A stretch of DNA of 38,005 nt from NCBI GenBank assembly GCA_028284775.1, contig JANQRB010000023.1, positions 1 through 38,005 of the forward strand, in the 5' to 3' direction. The position numbers and the translations under genes were made by a program. The stretch's first letter is position 1; each line of letters opens with the position of its first letter. A model generated the notes under the pieces. That model did no database searches and was not told the DNA's origin. It saw only the letters and a list, made by a program, of their open reading frames with translations. Below, piece after piece: positions 17,421-25,911 of the stretch. Source of the DNA: Candidatus Kapaibacterium sp. Its GTDB lineage: Bacteria; Bacteroidota; Ignavibacteria; Kapaibacteriales; UBA7675.

Positions 17421-19925
17421 ATGCAAAAGCGGAAAACAGTTAAACTTCAGATTCACCTGATTTGCAATTCGCACATCGACCCGGTCTGGCTTTGGGAATG
17501 GGAGGAAGGCCTGGCAATCACCCTTGCGACCTTTCGATCGGCCGCCGATCTTTGTGAAGAATTCGAGGGATTCATCTTTAACCACAACGAAGCGCTTTTG
17601 TATCGCTGGGTTGAAGAATACGACCCTTCCTTGTTTAAGCGAATTCGCGACCTGGTTCGGAGGGGGCGCTGGCATATTATGGGCGGCTGGTATCTGCAGC
17701 CCGACTGCAACATGCCTGCCGGTGAATCTTTTGTACGCCAGCTCAAGGCCGGACGTGACTATTTCAGCCGGGCCTTCGATGTTGAAGTGCGCAGCGCAAT
17801 CAACTTCGACCCTTTCGGCCATTCGCGCGGACTCGTGCAGATACTGGCGCGCAGCGGCTTTGACTCCTACCTGTTCTGCCGGCCCGCGCCGGACGATCTG
17901 CCCTTGCCTGGACATACGTTTCGCTGGCGCGGATATGATGGATCGGAAATTCTGGCGGCGCGCGCGTCCGCCCATTACAACTCGCGCCTCGGTGAGGCAG
18001 GCTCGAAGCTCGATCGCCACATCGAGCAATGGGGAGACGAATCCTGCTCGCTGCTGCTGTGGGGCGTCGGCAATCATGGCGGAGGACCTTCACGGACAGA
18101 TTTGCGAGAGCTGGCCGCGCGAATCGAAGAACAGGATCTGCTCGGGATCCGGCATTCAACACCTGAGAATTATTTTGAAGCCTTTGCGCCGGACCGGCAC
18201 GCACTTCCTCCATACGAAAAGGACCTCAACCCCTGGGCCGTAGGCTGTTATACGTCACAGGCGCGTGTTAAACGCCTGCACCGCCGGCTTGAAAATTCCC
18301 TCCTGCGCAGCGAGAAGATGGCCGCGACAGCAGCCTTCCAACAACTGATGCCCTGGCCCGCTGAGGAGCTGAATGCCGCCGAAGCTGATCTCCTGATGAT
18401 CCAGTTTCACGATATTCTGCCGGGCACTTCCACGCAACCTGTTGAAGAATATGCCCTGGGATTGGCTCGGCATGGATTGCAGCAACTCGACCGACTTGCA
18501 ATGCGTGCTTTTTATGCCCTGTGCGACGGCGAACGACCCGCAGCTCCTGGCGAATTTCCTCTGCTGGTGTTTAACCCGCATCCCTTTCCCGTCACAAGCA
18601 CGCTCGACTGCGAATTTCAACCGCCGGAACCCAACCGCAGCGGCAAAGCGCTCCAAGTCCATGTCATGCGCGGCACACAAGGCATTGCGGCGCAGTCCGA
18701 ACGGGTGGAAAGCAATCTCCGACAGGACTTTCGCAAGCGTGTGGTCTTCCGCGCAACATTGCCGGCCGGCCGCATGCAGCGTTTTAGTGTTTTCCTGCGG
18801 CCGCAACATGAAACGGATGATCCGCCTGGTTTCCGGTATGCTGACGGACGGCTGTGGATCGATTCGCCCACGCTGGGCATTGGCATTAACAGGCGAAGCG
18901 GCCTGCTCGACAGTTATCGTATCGGCGACCGCGAAATAGTAGCCGCCGGCGCTTTTCGTCCGCTCGTAATGCACGACAACGCCGACCCCTGGGGCATGAC
19001 GGTGAAAGGCTTCCGCAGACGCAAAGGCATGTTTCGTTTAATGAATCGCCGCGAGGCGGCCCGCTTTGCCGCGGTGAGTAAAGACATCCTGCCGCCGCTG
19101 CGCGTCATCGAGCAAGGCCCCGTACGAACGGTTGTTGAAGTGCTGATGGCCTATGGCTCGTCATCACTGTGCATACATTATGTCATTCCACGGCAAGGGA
19201 CGGAAATCGAAGTGGCGCTGCGTGTATTTTGGAACGAAAAAGACAGTATGTTAAAGCTGGCAATTCCCCTTTCCTTGCGGGCTGAACAATTCTTCGGACA
19301 GGATGCCTACGGCGTTAAACCGCTCCCGATGTCAGGCGACGAAGCTGTTGCGCAGCAATGGCTGGCCGTAGGGGCCGGCGACTATGCCCTGACCTGTATT
19401 AACGACAGCATCTATGGCTCGGACTTCAAGAACAACGAGTTGCGGCTTTCGCTCCTGCGCTCGCCGGCCTATGCCGGTCATCCGGTACGCGGCCAGCAGC
19501 ACATCCTGCCGCAGGATCGCTTCACGACACGAATTGACCAGGGGGAACATCGTTTTCGCTTCTGGCTGAATGCCGGACCGGTCGGCGAACGCATGCGCGA
19601 CATCGATCGCGAAGCCTTGGTTAAACAACAAGAGCCGTACATAAGAAACATTTTCCCCTCGGGCGCCGGCAGCAAGGCAGCCGCGCTGGCGGTAATAAGT
19701 GACAAGGCGATTCAGATCAGCGCTCTGAAGCAGGCCGACCACGGCGATGGTCTTATCATTCGCTTGTTCGAACCGAGCGGCCGCTCCCGTCGCAGCACAT
19801 TGACCTTGCCTTTTGCCGGCGCATCCATCAAGCTGACACTTCGGCCCTTCGAAATCAAAACTTTGTTGTTCAGTCCGGCCGACGGCAGCTTTAAGGAATG
19901 CGACCTGATGGAGCGTCCGTTATGA
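17421..19925 (+). CDS. GH38-family alpha-mannosidase
   Basis: This 834-aa protein has clear GH38 signatures. NSHIDPVWLWEWEEG gives zinc ligands His18 and Asp20. NFDPFGHSRG (128-137) carries the catalytic nucleophile and zinc ligand Asp130. MIQFHDILPGTSTQ carries the later zinc-binding His. GH38 enzymes are retaining alpha-mannosidases cutting alpha-1,2, -1,3 or -1,6 mannosides. The helical bundle (RVKRLHRRLEN) and beta-sandwich domains follow, including FVLFNPHPF-like PLLVFNPHPFPV. There is no signal peptide, so it acts on imported oligosaccharides or glycosides. Its TGA overlaps the ATG of the downstream oxidoreductase (ATGA), a sign of coupled expression. Length is typical of bacterial GH38. 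Confidence 0.93.
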   Translation: MQKRKTVKLQIHLICNSHIDPVWLWEWEEGLAITLATFRSAADLCEEFEGFIFNHNEALLYRWVEEYDPSLFKRIRDLVRRGRWHIMGGWYLQPDCNMPAGESFVRQLKAGRDYFSRAFDVEVRSAINFDPFGHSRGLVQILARSGFDSYLFCRPAPDDLPLPGHTFRWRGYDGSEILAARASAHYNSRLGEAGSKLDRHIEQWGDESCSLLLWGVGNHGGGPSRTDLRELAARIEEQDLLGIRHSTPENYFEAFAPDRHALPPYEKDLNPWAVGCYTSQARVKRLHRRLENSLLRSEKMAATAAFQQLMPWPAEELNAAEADLLMIQFHDILPGTSTQPVEEYALGLARHGLQQLDRLAMRAFYALCDGERPAAPGEFPLLVFNPHPFPVTSTLDCEFQPPEPNRSGKALQVHVMRGTQGIAAQSERVESNLRQDFRKRVVFRATLPAGRMQRFSVFLRPQHETDDPPGFRYADGRLWIDSPTLGIGINRRSGLLDSYRIGDREIVAAGAFRPLVMHDNADPWGMTVKGFRRRKGMFRLMNRREAARFAAVSKDILPPLRVIEQGPVRTVVEVLMAYGSSSLCIHYVIPRQGTEIEVALRVFWNEKDSMLKLAIPLSLRAEQFFGQDAYGVKPLPMSGDEAVAQQWLAVGAGDYALTCINDSIYGSDFKNNELRLSLLRSPAYAGHPVRGQQHILPQDRFTTRIDQGEHRFRFWLNAGPVGERMRDIDREALVKQQEPYIRNIFPSGAGSKAAALAVISDKAIQISALKQADHGDGLIIRLFEPSGRSRRSTLTLPFAGASIKLTLRPFEIKTLLFSPADGSFKECDLMERPL

Positions 19926-21103
19926 AATCCGCTCCGACGATCGCGCTTTGCGGCCTCGGCGGCTATGGCGCTCTTTACCTGGGCGAGTTAATCGCCAATC
20001 CGCTTCAACTCGATTATCGCATTACTGCTGTAATCGACCCGGAGCCCGATCGGCTCTCCCCGGCGATACGTCATCAAGTTCCAGACCTGGCCGTGTACGC
20101 CGATCTCGAGGAGTTCTACCGGCGGGAAAAGCGACCCGATCTGCTGATTATCGCCTCGCCGATTCATCTGCACTGCGAACAAACTCTCCAGGCCCTGGCA
20201 AACGGCAGTGATGTTCTCTGTGAAAAGCCGGCCGCCGCAACTCCCGCCGAAGTGCGGCAAATGATCGCGGCCGAAGCACAGAGCGACGCCCGCGTTCATG
20301 TCGGCTTTCAATGGGTTTACAGCGATGCTGTTCGGCGTGTTAACCATGACTTCAGGGCTGGCCGGCTGGGGCGACCGCTGCGCCTTAAGGCCTTTAACTT
20401 CTGGCCCCGGCCGACATCCTATTATCATCGCAATGATTGGGCCGGCCGGCTGCGAACGGCTGATGGACACTGGGTTCTGGACAGCCCGGCCAACAATGCT
20501 TTCGCCCACGACTTACACCTGCTGCTTTACCTTGGCGGCGTCGATACGGCGGCGGGTTCGCTGCGCCTGAAGGCTGAAACCTATCGCGCTCATGCAATCG
20601 AAACCCACGACAGCATTGCCTTGCGCATCAGGACAGCGGAGGATTCGGAGCTGCTGCTCTTCGCTTCTCATGCCACGGATGCCAAAATAGGACCGCTTAT
20701 TGAAGCAAGGTATAGCCGCGCTACGCTTCGCTGGCAGCATATTAAAGGCGACCTTAACGGGCGCTTGCACAACGGCGTAATTCAAAACTACGGTCCGGTT
20801 CAATCGGGGGAGTTCGCGAAACTCTGGCAGGCGATCGAGGCTCGCAGGACCGGAACCAGGACCCCGATCTGCGGATTGGCCGACGCCATGATCCACACCC
20901 GTTGTATCGATGCCATACATCGCTCGCAGCCGAAAGCGGCAGCGTTGCCGGCAGAACTTCTTCAGCGTCGTTATTCGAAGGGCGAAGAATGGCTATTCGC
21001 GCCGCAGCTTCGCGAAGATCTGCAACGCTGCTTCGCGAGCAATTCCTTGCCATCGGAGCTCGGACTGTCCTGGGCCGTGCCGGCGAAAGAAGTCGAACTC
21101 TGA
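19922..21103 (+). CDS. Gfo/Idh/MocA-family oxidoreductase
   Basis: The 393-aa product starts with a Rossmann fold (ALCGLGGYGALYL, dinucleotide-binding GxGGxG) and has the family's CEKPAA motif near residue 100 with the catalytic-site Lys. The C-terminal domain includes NNAFAHDLHLLLYLGG, the usual position of the substrate-site His. Family members oxidise or reduce sugars, inositols or related polyols with NAD(P). I chose ATG 19922, which has GGAG 8 nt upstream and overlaps the GH38 stop; an upstream in-frame ATG at 19898 lies inside the GH38 gene. Cotranscription with two glycosidases suggests it handles the released sugar, but the exact substrate is not visible. Confidence 0.9.
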   Translation: MKSAPTIALCGLGGYGALYLGELIANPLQLDYRITAVIDPEPDRLSPAIRHQVPDLAVYADLEEFYRREKRPDLLIIASPIHLHCEQTLQALANGSDVLCEKPAAATPAEVRQMIAAEAQSDARVHVGFQWVYSDAVRRVNHDFRAGRLGRPLRLKAFNFWPRPTSYYHRNDWAGRLRTADGHWVLDSPANNAFAHDLHLLLYLGGVDTAAGSLRLKAETYRAHAIETHDSIALRIRTAEDSELLLFASHATDAKIGPLIEARYSRATLRWQHIKGDLNGRLHNGVIQNYGPVQSGEFAKLWQAIEARRTGTRTPICGLADAMIHTRCIDAIHRSQPKAAALPAELLQRRYSKGEEWLFAPQLREDLQRCFASNSLPSELGLSWAVPAKEVEL

Positions 21104-21297
21104 CGGCCGGCGACTGTGTGAAGGTCTCCCCTGATCGCTGCGGTCTTGCGGCGCGATATTTCGCTGTTTTTGGCCTGCCGAAGACGAACGCCGGGCATAG
21201 CTGCCAACTTATTGCTGCCGCCGCCTCAACCAAATTCGTTGATCCGAAGTCCAACTGTCACAGCGGCAAACATCCCGGAAGGAGCGATGAGCAACAA

Positions 21298-21867
21298 ATG
21301 ACGCAGGAGGAAATCCTGGAAATTCAGCGGGCGCAGCAGGGCAGCCAGACGGCATTTGCCTCGCTCGTGGCTCGCTATGAAAATCGCGTGATGCGCCTCG
21401 CGATGTCCTACTGTGCCTCCGACGAGGATGCCAGCGACATTTTCCAGGAAGTGTTTCTGCGCGTGTTTCGTTCTTTGTCGGGCTTTCGCTTCGATAGCGC
21501 CTTCAGTACCTGGCTGCACCGCGTGACGCTGAATGTCTGCCTCACACATCGATCGCGGGCAGCGCGGCGCGGCGTTGTTTCGATCGACGACATGTCGGAG
21601 CAAGAGATTGTGCAACGCTCCACTGGCGATATCCTCGGCCGAACAACGGAAACTATAACAGAAGCCGCCGATGTGCTGACCCTTGTTCGTAAGGTAGTGA
21701 CGGCACTGTCGCCCCGACAAAAGCTGTGCTTTGCCTTGAAATTTTTTGACGGTCACTCCATCCGCGAAATCGCTGCTTTGCTCGAATGTTCGGAAGGATC
21801 TGTTAAACGACACGTCTATGAAGCGACCAAAAGAGTACGCACTCAATTAAGGCATTTGTATGAATAA
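21298..21867 (+). CDS. ECF-type RNA polymerase sigma factor
   Basis: This 189-aa sigma-70 family protein contains only regions 2 and 4. Region 2 reads SLVARYENRVMRLAMSY, DEDASDIFQEVFLRVF and FRFDSAFSTWLHRVTLNVCL. Region 4 reads LSPRQKLCFALKFFDGHSIREIAALLECSEGSVKRHVYEA, with the helix-turn-helix that reads the -35 box. The frame is open far upstream into the oxidoreductase gene, but similarity begins at the ATG at 21298. AAGGAG lies about 16 nt before it, further than ideal, so the true start is slightly uncertain. It overlaps the next gene by 8 nt (TATGAATAA), and three genes form one translationally coupled unit. Confidence 0.92.
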   Translation: MTQEEILEIQRAQQGSQTAFASLVARYENRVMRLAMSYCASDEDASDIFQEVFLRVFRSLSGFRFDSAFSTWLHRVTLNVCLTHRSRAARRGVVSIDDMSEQEIVQRSTGDILGRTTETITEAADVLTLVRKVVTALSPRQKLCFALKFFDGHSIREIAALLECSEGSVKRHVYEATKRVRTQLRHLYE

Positions 21868-22816
21868 TCAATCGTTGCCGGAAGACAGCGGAGAGCGTCT
21901 GCTCCTGTACCTGACGGGTGAGTTGGAAGAGGCTGAGCGCCGGGAACTCGAACAGAGACTCCGCGAGTCTGCGGCGTTGCGGGCCGAGCTCGAAAGCTTG
22001 CGTTCCTTTGTCAACTTCATGGACGACAAGGGACCTGCGCCTTCGACTTCAATGATTGCTGGCGCGCGGGCGCAGCTTCTCAGCAGCCTTGGCAGCCGGG
22101 CGCAGAATTCCGGTCCGGTATCGCGCAAGGCATGGCGGCTGAGGCCGTGGGCAGCGGCAGCTTCTTGGCTGCTCTGCTTCGCGCTGGGAGCTGCCGCCGT
22201 CCTGGTGTTCCAACCTGAGAGCGCCACGAAGAGCGACGAGGGACGCAACGCCGACCTTCCCACTTTCATGTCGACAAAGAGCGCCACGGAATTTCAGATC
22301 GCGGGAGTAACAATCAACGCACTCGCAGCTGACAGCGACAGCGTGGAAGTTCAGATGGAGTTGACACGGACGCTGCGCCTGCGCGGCAGTTTCGAGGACC
22401 GAGCAATCAGGCACTCGCTGGCCTATGCGCTGGCCAATGAATCAAACCCGGGCGTACGGCTGCGTTCCGCCGCATTACTCGGCAATGCCGCCGAAGGCCT
22501 CGATGACGATGTTAAACAGGTCTTGCTGACAGCGATGACCAGTGACGAAAATCCTGGTGTACGTAAACGGGCGCTTGATGCGCTCAGCGAAGCGGCCTTC
22601 GACGACGCCATCAGAAATGGTATGCTGCACGTACTGCAACATGATGCCAATGCCGGTCTGCGGATCGCCGCCATCAACGCGCTTGCTTCTCTCGGGCACA
22701 GCCGCGCGACGGCAGACTCGGCAACCGTTTCCATACTGCGGAACAAAGGGCTTTCAGATGACAATTCCTATATCCGTATTCGCGCTGCAGAACTCTTAAA
22801 GGAAATACAGTTATGA
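21860..22816 (+). CDS. Membrane anti-sigma factor with extracytoplasmic HEAT-like repeats
   Basis: The 318-aa product directly follows and overlaps the sigma gene. The N-terminus (GERLLLYLTGELEEAERRELEQRL) is the pattern of anti-sigma domains without the zinc-binding His-Cys set. One transmembrane helix (97-117, WAAAASWLLCFALGAAAVLVF) follows. From about residue 165 the outer part consists of HEAT-like helical repeats: RHSLAYALANESNPGVRLRSAALLGNAA, then DVKQVLLTAMTSDENPGVRKRALDALSEAA, then HVLQHDANAGLRIAAINALASLG, then SYIRIRAAELLKE. A plausible model is that the periplasmic HEAT domain senses or binds a partner and controls release of the sigma factor. It overlaps the DUF4097 gene by 4 nt. 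Confidence 0.85.
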   Translation: MNNQSLPEDSGERLLLYLTGELEEAERRELEQRLRESAALRAELESLRSFVNFMDDKGPAPSTSMIAGARAQLLSSLGSRAQNSGPVSRKAWRLRPWAAAASWLLCFALGAAAVLVFQPESATKSDEGRNADLPTFMSTKSATEFQIAGVTINALAADSDSVEVQMELTRTLRLRGSFEDRAIRHSLAYALANESNPGVRLRSAALLGNAAEGLDDDVKQVLLTAMTSDENPGVRKRALDALSEAAFDDAIRNGMLHVLQHDANAGLRIAAINALASLGHSRATADSATVSILRNKGLSDDNSYIRIRAAELLKEIQL

Positions 22817-23973
22817 ATATCGTTCGCACAATTCGGACAGTAGTGATCTTGCTGTCCATACTTAGCATCAGCCGGCCAACGTTGGGGCAAGCCGACACTA
22901 ATCACAAGGAAACGATTCCGGCTACAGAAGGCGGTACATTGATTATCGAGGCCGACTGCGGCAATGTCACAATTACAACGCATAATGAGGCATCGGTCAA
23001 GCTTGATTTGTTCAATGTTAAAGGACCGAACAAAGAACTCGACATCAGCAAGGATGATAATGTCATCAAGATCGATTTCGATGTCGAAGATGAGACGCGC
23101 GACGATGATGAAGTTCGATTTGTCATAAGTGTGCCACGCATGTTCAGTCTCGATGTGAAAACGGCGGGCGGCGACATTGTACTCAAGAAGGAATTGCAGG
23201 GAAGCGTGAACGCTACGACGGCCGGCGGCGATATCAATATACCCAATGTTAAGGGCAACATCGATGTAACGACCGCGGGCGGCAACATTCGTCTGGAGCG
23301 CATTGACGGTGATGTCGAGGCCGTAACTGCCGGTGGTGATATAAGTGTCGGCGCCGTGAATGGCGCAGCGCAGTTGCAAACCGCGGGCGGTAATATTCGC
23401 GTCAAAACCGTCGGCAAATCGCTACAGGCGGAAACGGCCGGCGGTAATATCGACGTCGGCGACGTCGGCGGTGATACGGATGCCTCGACAGCGGGTGGCG
23501 ACATCAGTGCCGGCAGTGTCGCGGGAACGGTTCGCTTAACAGTGATGGGCGGCGACATTCGTCTGCAGGGGGCACAGCAGGATGCGCGTATCTCGAGTAT
23601 GGGCGGCAACATCGAGCTGAAAGATATGAAAGGCGACTTCAGCGTGACGACAATGGGCGGCGATATTACTGTCAGCGCCATACCGCCGGCGTCGGGACGC
23701 GGCAGCATCGAAACAATGGCCGGCGACATTAACTTGTTGATAGATGCTAATGCCAATGCAACCATAACGGCCTCAGTTACCGGCGTCTTTGCTAGTGATG
23801 ACGACACGGCAATTTACTCCGACTTCGATGCCGATAACCGGATGGGAACGAAGAATCGTGCCGAGAGAAGAATATTCAGCACGGAAAGTAAACGCCGTTT
23901 CGTGCTGAATGACGGCGGCTTCAAACTCAGTCTGCATACCCAGCAAGGTTCGATCAGCATCCGTAAAAAGTGA
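22813..23973 (+). CDS. Secreted DUF4097 beta-solenoid protein
   Basis: The 386-aa product has a signal peptide (to ~residue 26, PTLGQA). The body is a beta-repeat of the DUF4097 (putative adhesin-like) type. Eleven copies of a TAGG[DN]I turn motif begin at residue 117 with a period of 18 residues (the first is 19, the last 21). The first seven read TAGG, the next three MGG, and the last MAGD. This regularity predicts a right-handed beta-solenoid with one turn per 18 residues. There is no lipobox or sorting domain. As the third gene of an overlapping sigma/anti-sigma operon it is a candidate sensor partner or output of that circuit. The last ~75 residues (after 310) are not repetitive. Confidence 0.9.
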   Translation: MNIVRTIRTVVILLSILSISRPTLGQADTNHKETIPATEGGTLIIEADCGNVTITTHNEASVKLDLFNVKGPNKELDISKDDNVIKIDFDVEDETRDDDEVRFVISVPRMFSLDVKTAGGDIVLKKELQGSVNATTAGGDINIPNVKGNIDVTTAGGNIRLERIDGDVEAVTAGGDISVGAVNGAAQLQTAGGNIRVKTVGKSLQAETAGGNIDVGDVGGDTDASTAGGDISAGSVAGTVRLTVMGGDIRLQGAQQDARISSMGGNIELKDMKGDFSVTTMGGDITVSAIPPASGRGSIETMAGDINLLIDANANATITASVTGVFASDDDTAIYSDFDADNRMGTKNRAERRIFSTESKRRFVLNDGGFKLSLHTQQGSISIRKK

Positions 23974-24015
23974 CGACGAAGGGATACAGCGTACTGAAGT
24001 CAGATTTTTTCTTAC

Positions 24016-24056
24016 GACGCCGGGCAGATATCGATCTGTCCGGCGTCCTTTGTTTT
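24016..24056 (+). terminator. Rho-independent terminator of the sigma/anti-sigma/DUF4097 operon
   Basis: A 14-bp stem (24016-24029 with 24034-24047, containing one G-U pair) with an ATCG loop is followed by CTTTGTTTT. It lies 42 nt after the DUF4097 stop codon. Confidence 0.9.
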
Positions 24057-24191
24057 AGCGCCCGGCGCATACTTTTACTTAATTTGTTATCCAATCAGTG
24101 GGCTTTTATGTATCTTCGATATTTTTATGTCATCTGCTCGGGCTGGAGCGGCGGATGTGCGTCCTACCCTTAACAATCTCAGGGGTTTAGC

Positions 24192-25886
24192 ATGAAGTTT
24201 TCTGATTATCATTATGAACGGCCGCAGTTTGAATCCTTGGAACGGAACTTCAAGGATTTGCTCGAAGAATTTCGGACAGCCGCATCCGCCGATGAGCAAG
24301 ACCGCATCTTTACCCGTATCAACGAGCTGCGCGACGAGTTCGTCACCCAGAACAGCATCGCCGAAGTGCGGCATTCGATCGATACCAGCGACGAGTTTTA
24401 TGACGGAGAGCAAAACTTCTTCGATGAAATCAATCCACGGTTTTCACAGCTTAAGGATCTGCTCTTCGAGGCGTTGATACAATCACCGTTTCGCACAGAG
24501 CTCGAACAGCGCTGGGGTAAACAGATTTTCACAATCGCTCGCCTTTCGTTGACAACCTTCAAACCCGAAATTCTTGACGACCTGGCTGCCGAGAATCACC
24601 TGCGCAGCGAGCATACCCGCCTCATCGCTTCCGCTAAAATCGAATTCAAGGGTCAGCAACGCAATCTCGCCGGTATGGTCCCTTTCGAAGTGTCGACTGA
24701 TCGCGCAACCCGCAAAAAGGCTGCTGAGGCGAAATGGTCCTTCTTCGAAGCCAACAGTAAAGCCTTCGAGCGTATCTATGACGATATGGTTAAAGTCCGC
24801 AGTGGAATTGCAAAGAAACTGGGCCATGACAATTACATCACTACGTCCTACGCTCGTTTGTTGCGTTCCGAATATGATGCCGGCGGCGTCGCCGAGTTTC
24901 GCGCCCAGGTGCGTGAACACATCGTCCCGGCCGTTCAGCGTTTGCGCGAACGTCAGGCGCAGCGACTGGGCGTCGACAAGTTGAAGTATTATGACGAATT
25001 GCTTGACTACAAAGACGGCAATCCGGAGCCGCAGGGACAGCCGGAGTGGATAATTCGTCAAGCACAAACGATGTACAACGAACTGGCGCCGGAAACCGGC
25101 GAGTTCTTTACGTTTCTGCGCGACAATGATTTGATGGATCTTGTTAACAAAGCCAACAAGGCTCCTGGCGGCTTCTGCATCAGTTTTCCGCGTTTTGACG
25201 CGCCCTTTATCTTTTCAAATTTCAATGGTACCTCGGCGGATATCGACGTGTTGACACACGAGGCGGGCCATGCTTTTCAAAATTATCGCAGCTTTCGCTT
25301 TCCAATTCCCGACTACTACTGGCCTACATATGAGGCCTGCGAAATTCACTCCATGAGTATGGAGTTTTTTGCATGGCCCTGGATGAAGCTCTTTTTTAAG
25401 GATGCAACCGAGCGCTACAAATTTGCGCACCTGAGCTCTTCCCTCAATTACATTCCTTATATCGTCGCGGTGGATGAGTTTCAACATTATGTCTACGCAA
25501 ATCCCGACGCGAGCCCGGCCGACCGCAATGCCGCCTGGCGTTCCATCGAAGAAACCTATCTGCCTTTTCGGGATTACGACGAGTTTGGCTTTCTGGAGCG
25601 GGGCGGCTCCTGGCAGCGGCAAAGTCATATTTTTGCCGAACCATTTTACTACATCGACTACGCCCTGGCTCAGATCTGCGCCTTTCAATTCTGGCAGCGT
25701 TCGATCGAAGAACCGCAGCAGGCCTGGACCGATTATCTGAGGCTCTGCGATGCCGGCGGCTCGCTACCCTTCCTGGAACTGGTATCGCTGGCCAATCTGC
25801 GCTCCCCTTTTGACAAAGGCTGCGTGCAGTCCGTCGTCGCGTCCGTCGAAAATTGGCTGGATACCGTCGACGATAGTCAACTGTAG
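24192..25886 (+). CDS. M3-family oligoendopeptidase
   Basis: This 564-aa protein has the M3 zinc motif HEAGH at residues 356-360 (LTHEAGHAFQNYRS) and the downstream third ligand in the YEACEIHSMSMEFF block. M3 peptidases of the PepF/oligoendopeptidase type cut short peptides inside the cytoplasm, and this protein has no signal peptide. Length fits the family (560-600 aa). The ATG has CAGGGG 6 nt upstream. Further family-like blocks are NFNGTSADIDVLTHE and PFYYIDYALAQICAFQFW. It is isolated on the plus strand and faces the M28 peptidase gene tail to tail. Confidence 0.94.
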   Translation: MKFSDYHYERPQFESLERNFKDLLEEFRTAASADEQDRIFTRINELRDEFVTQNSIAEVRHSIDTSDEFYDGEQNFFDEINPRFSQLKDLLFEALIQSPFRTELEQRWGKQIFTIARLSLTTFKPEILDDLAAENHLRSEHTRLIASAKIEFKGQQRNLAGMVPFEVSTDRATRKKAAEAKWSFFEANSKAFERIYDDMVKVRSGIAKKLGHDNYITTSYARLLRSEYDAGGVAEFRAQVREHIVPAVQRLRERQAQRLGVDKLKYYDELLDYKDGNPEPQGQPEWIIRQAQTMYNELAPETGEFFTFLRDNDLMDLVNKANKAPGGFCISFPRFDAPFIFSNFNGTSADIDVLTHEAGHAFQNYRSFRFPIPDYYWPTYEACEIHSMSMEFFAWPWMKLFFKDATERYKFAHLSSSLNYIPYIVAVDEFQHYVYANPDASPADRNAAWRSIEETYLPFRDYDEFGFLERGGSWQRQSHIFAEPFYYIDYALAQICAFQFWQRSIEEPQQAWTDYLRLCDAGGSLPFLELVSLANLRSPFDKGCVQSVVASVENWLDTVDDSQL

Positions 25887-25911
25887 TTTTGTTTTCTGAA
25901 GACTGTCGCGT

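Noticed and set aside
20902..21297. N-terminal extension of the first sigma factor into the oxidoreductase gene
   Set aside because: It overlaps 200 nt of a well-supported gene and adds residues with no similarity to sigma factors; conservation starts at the ATG at 21298.
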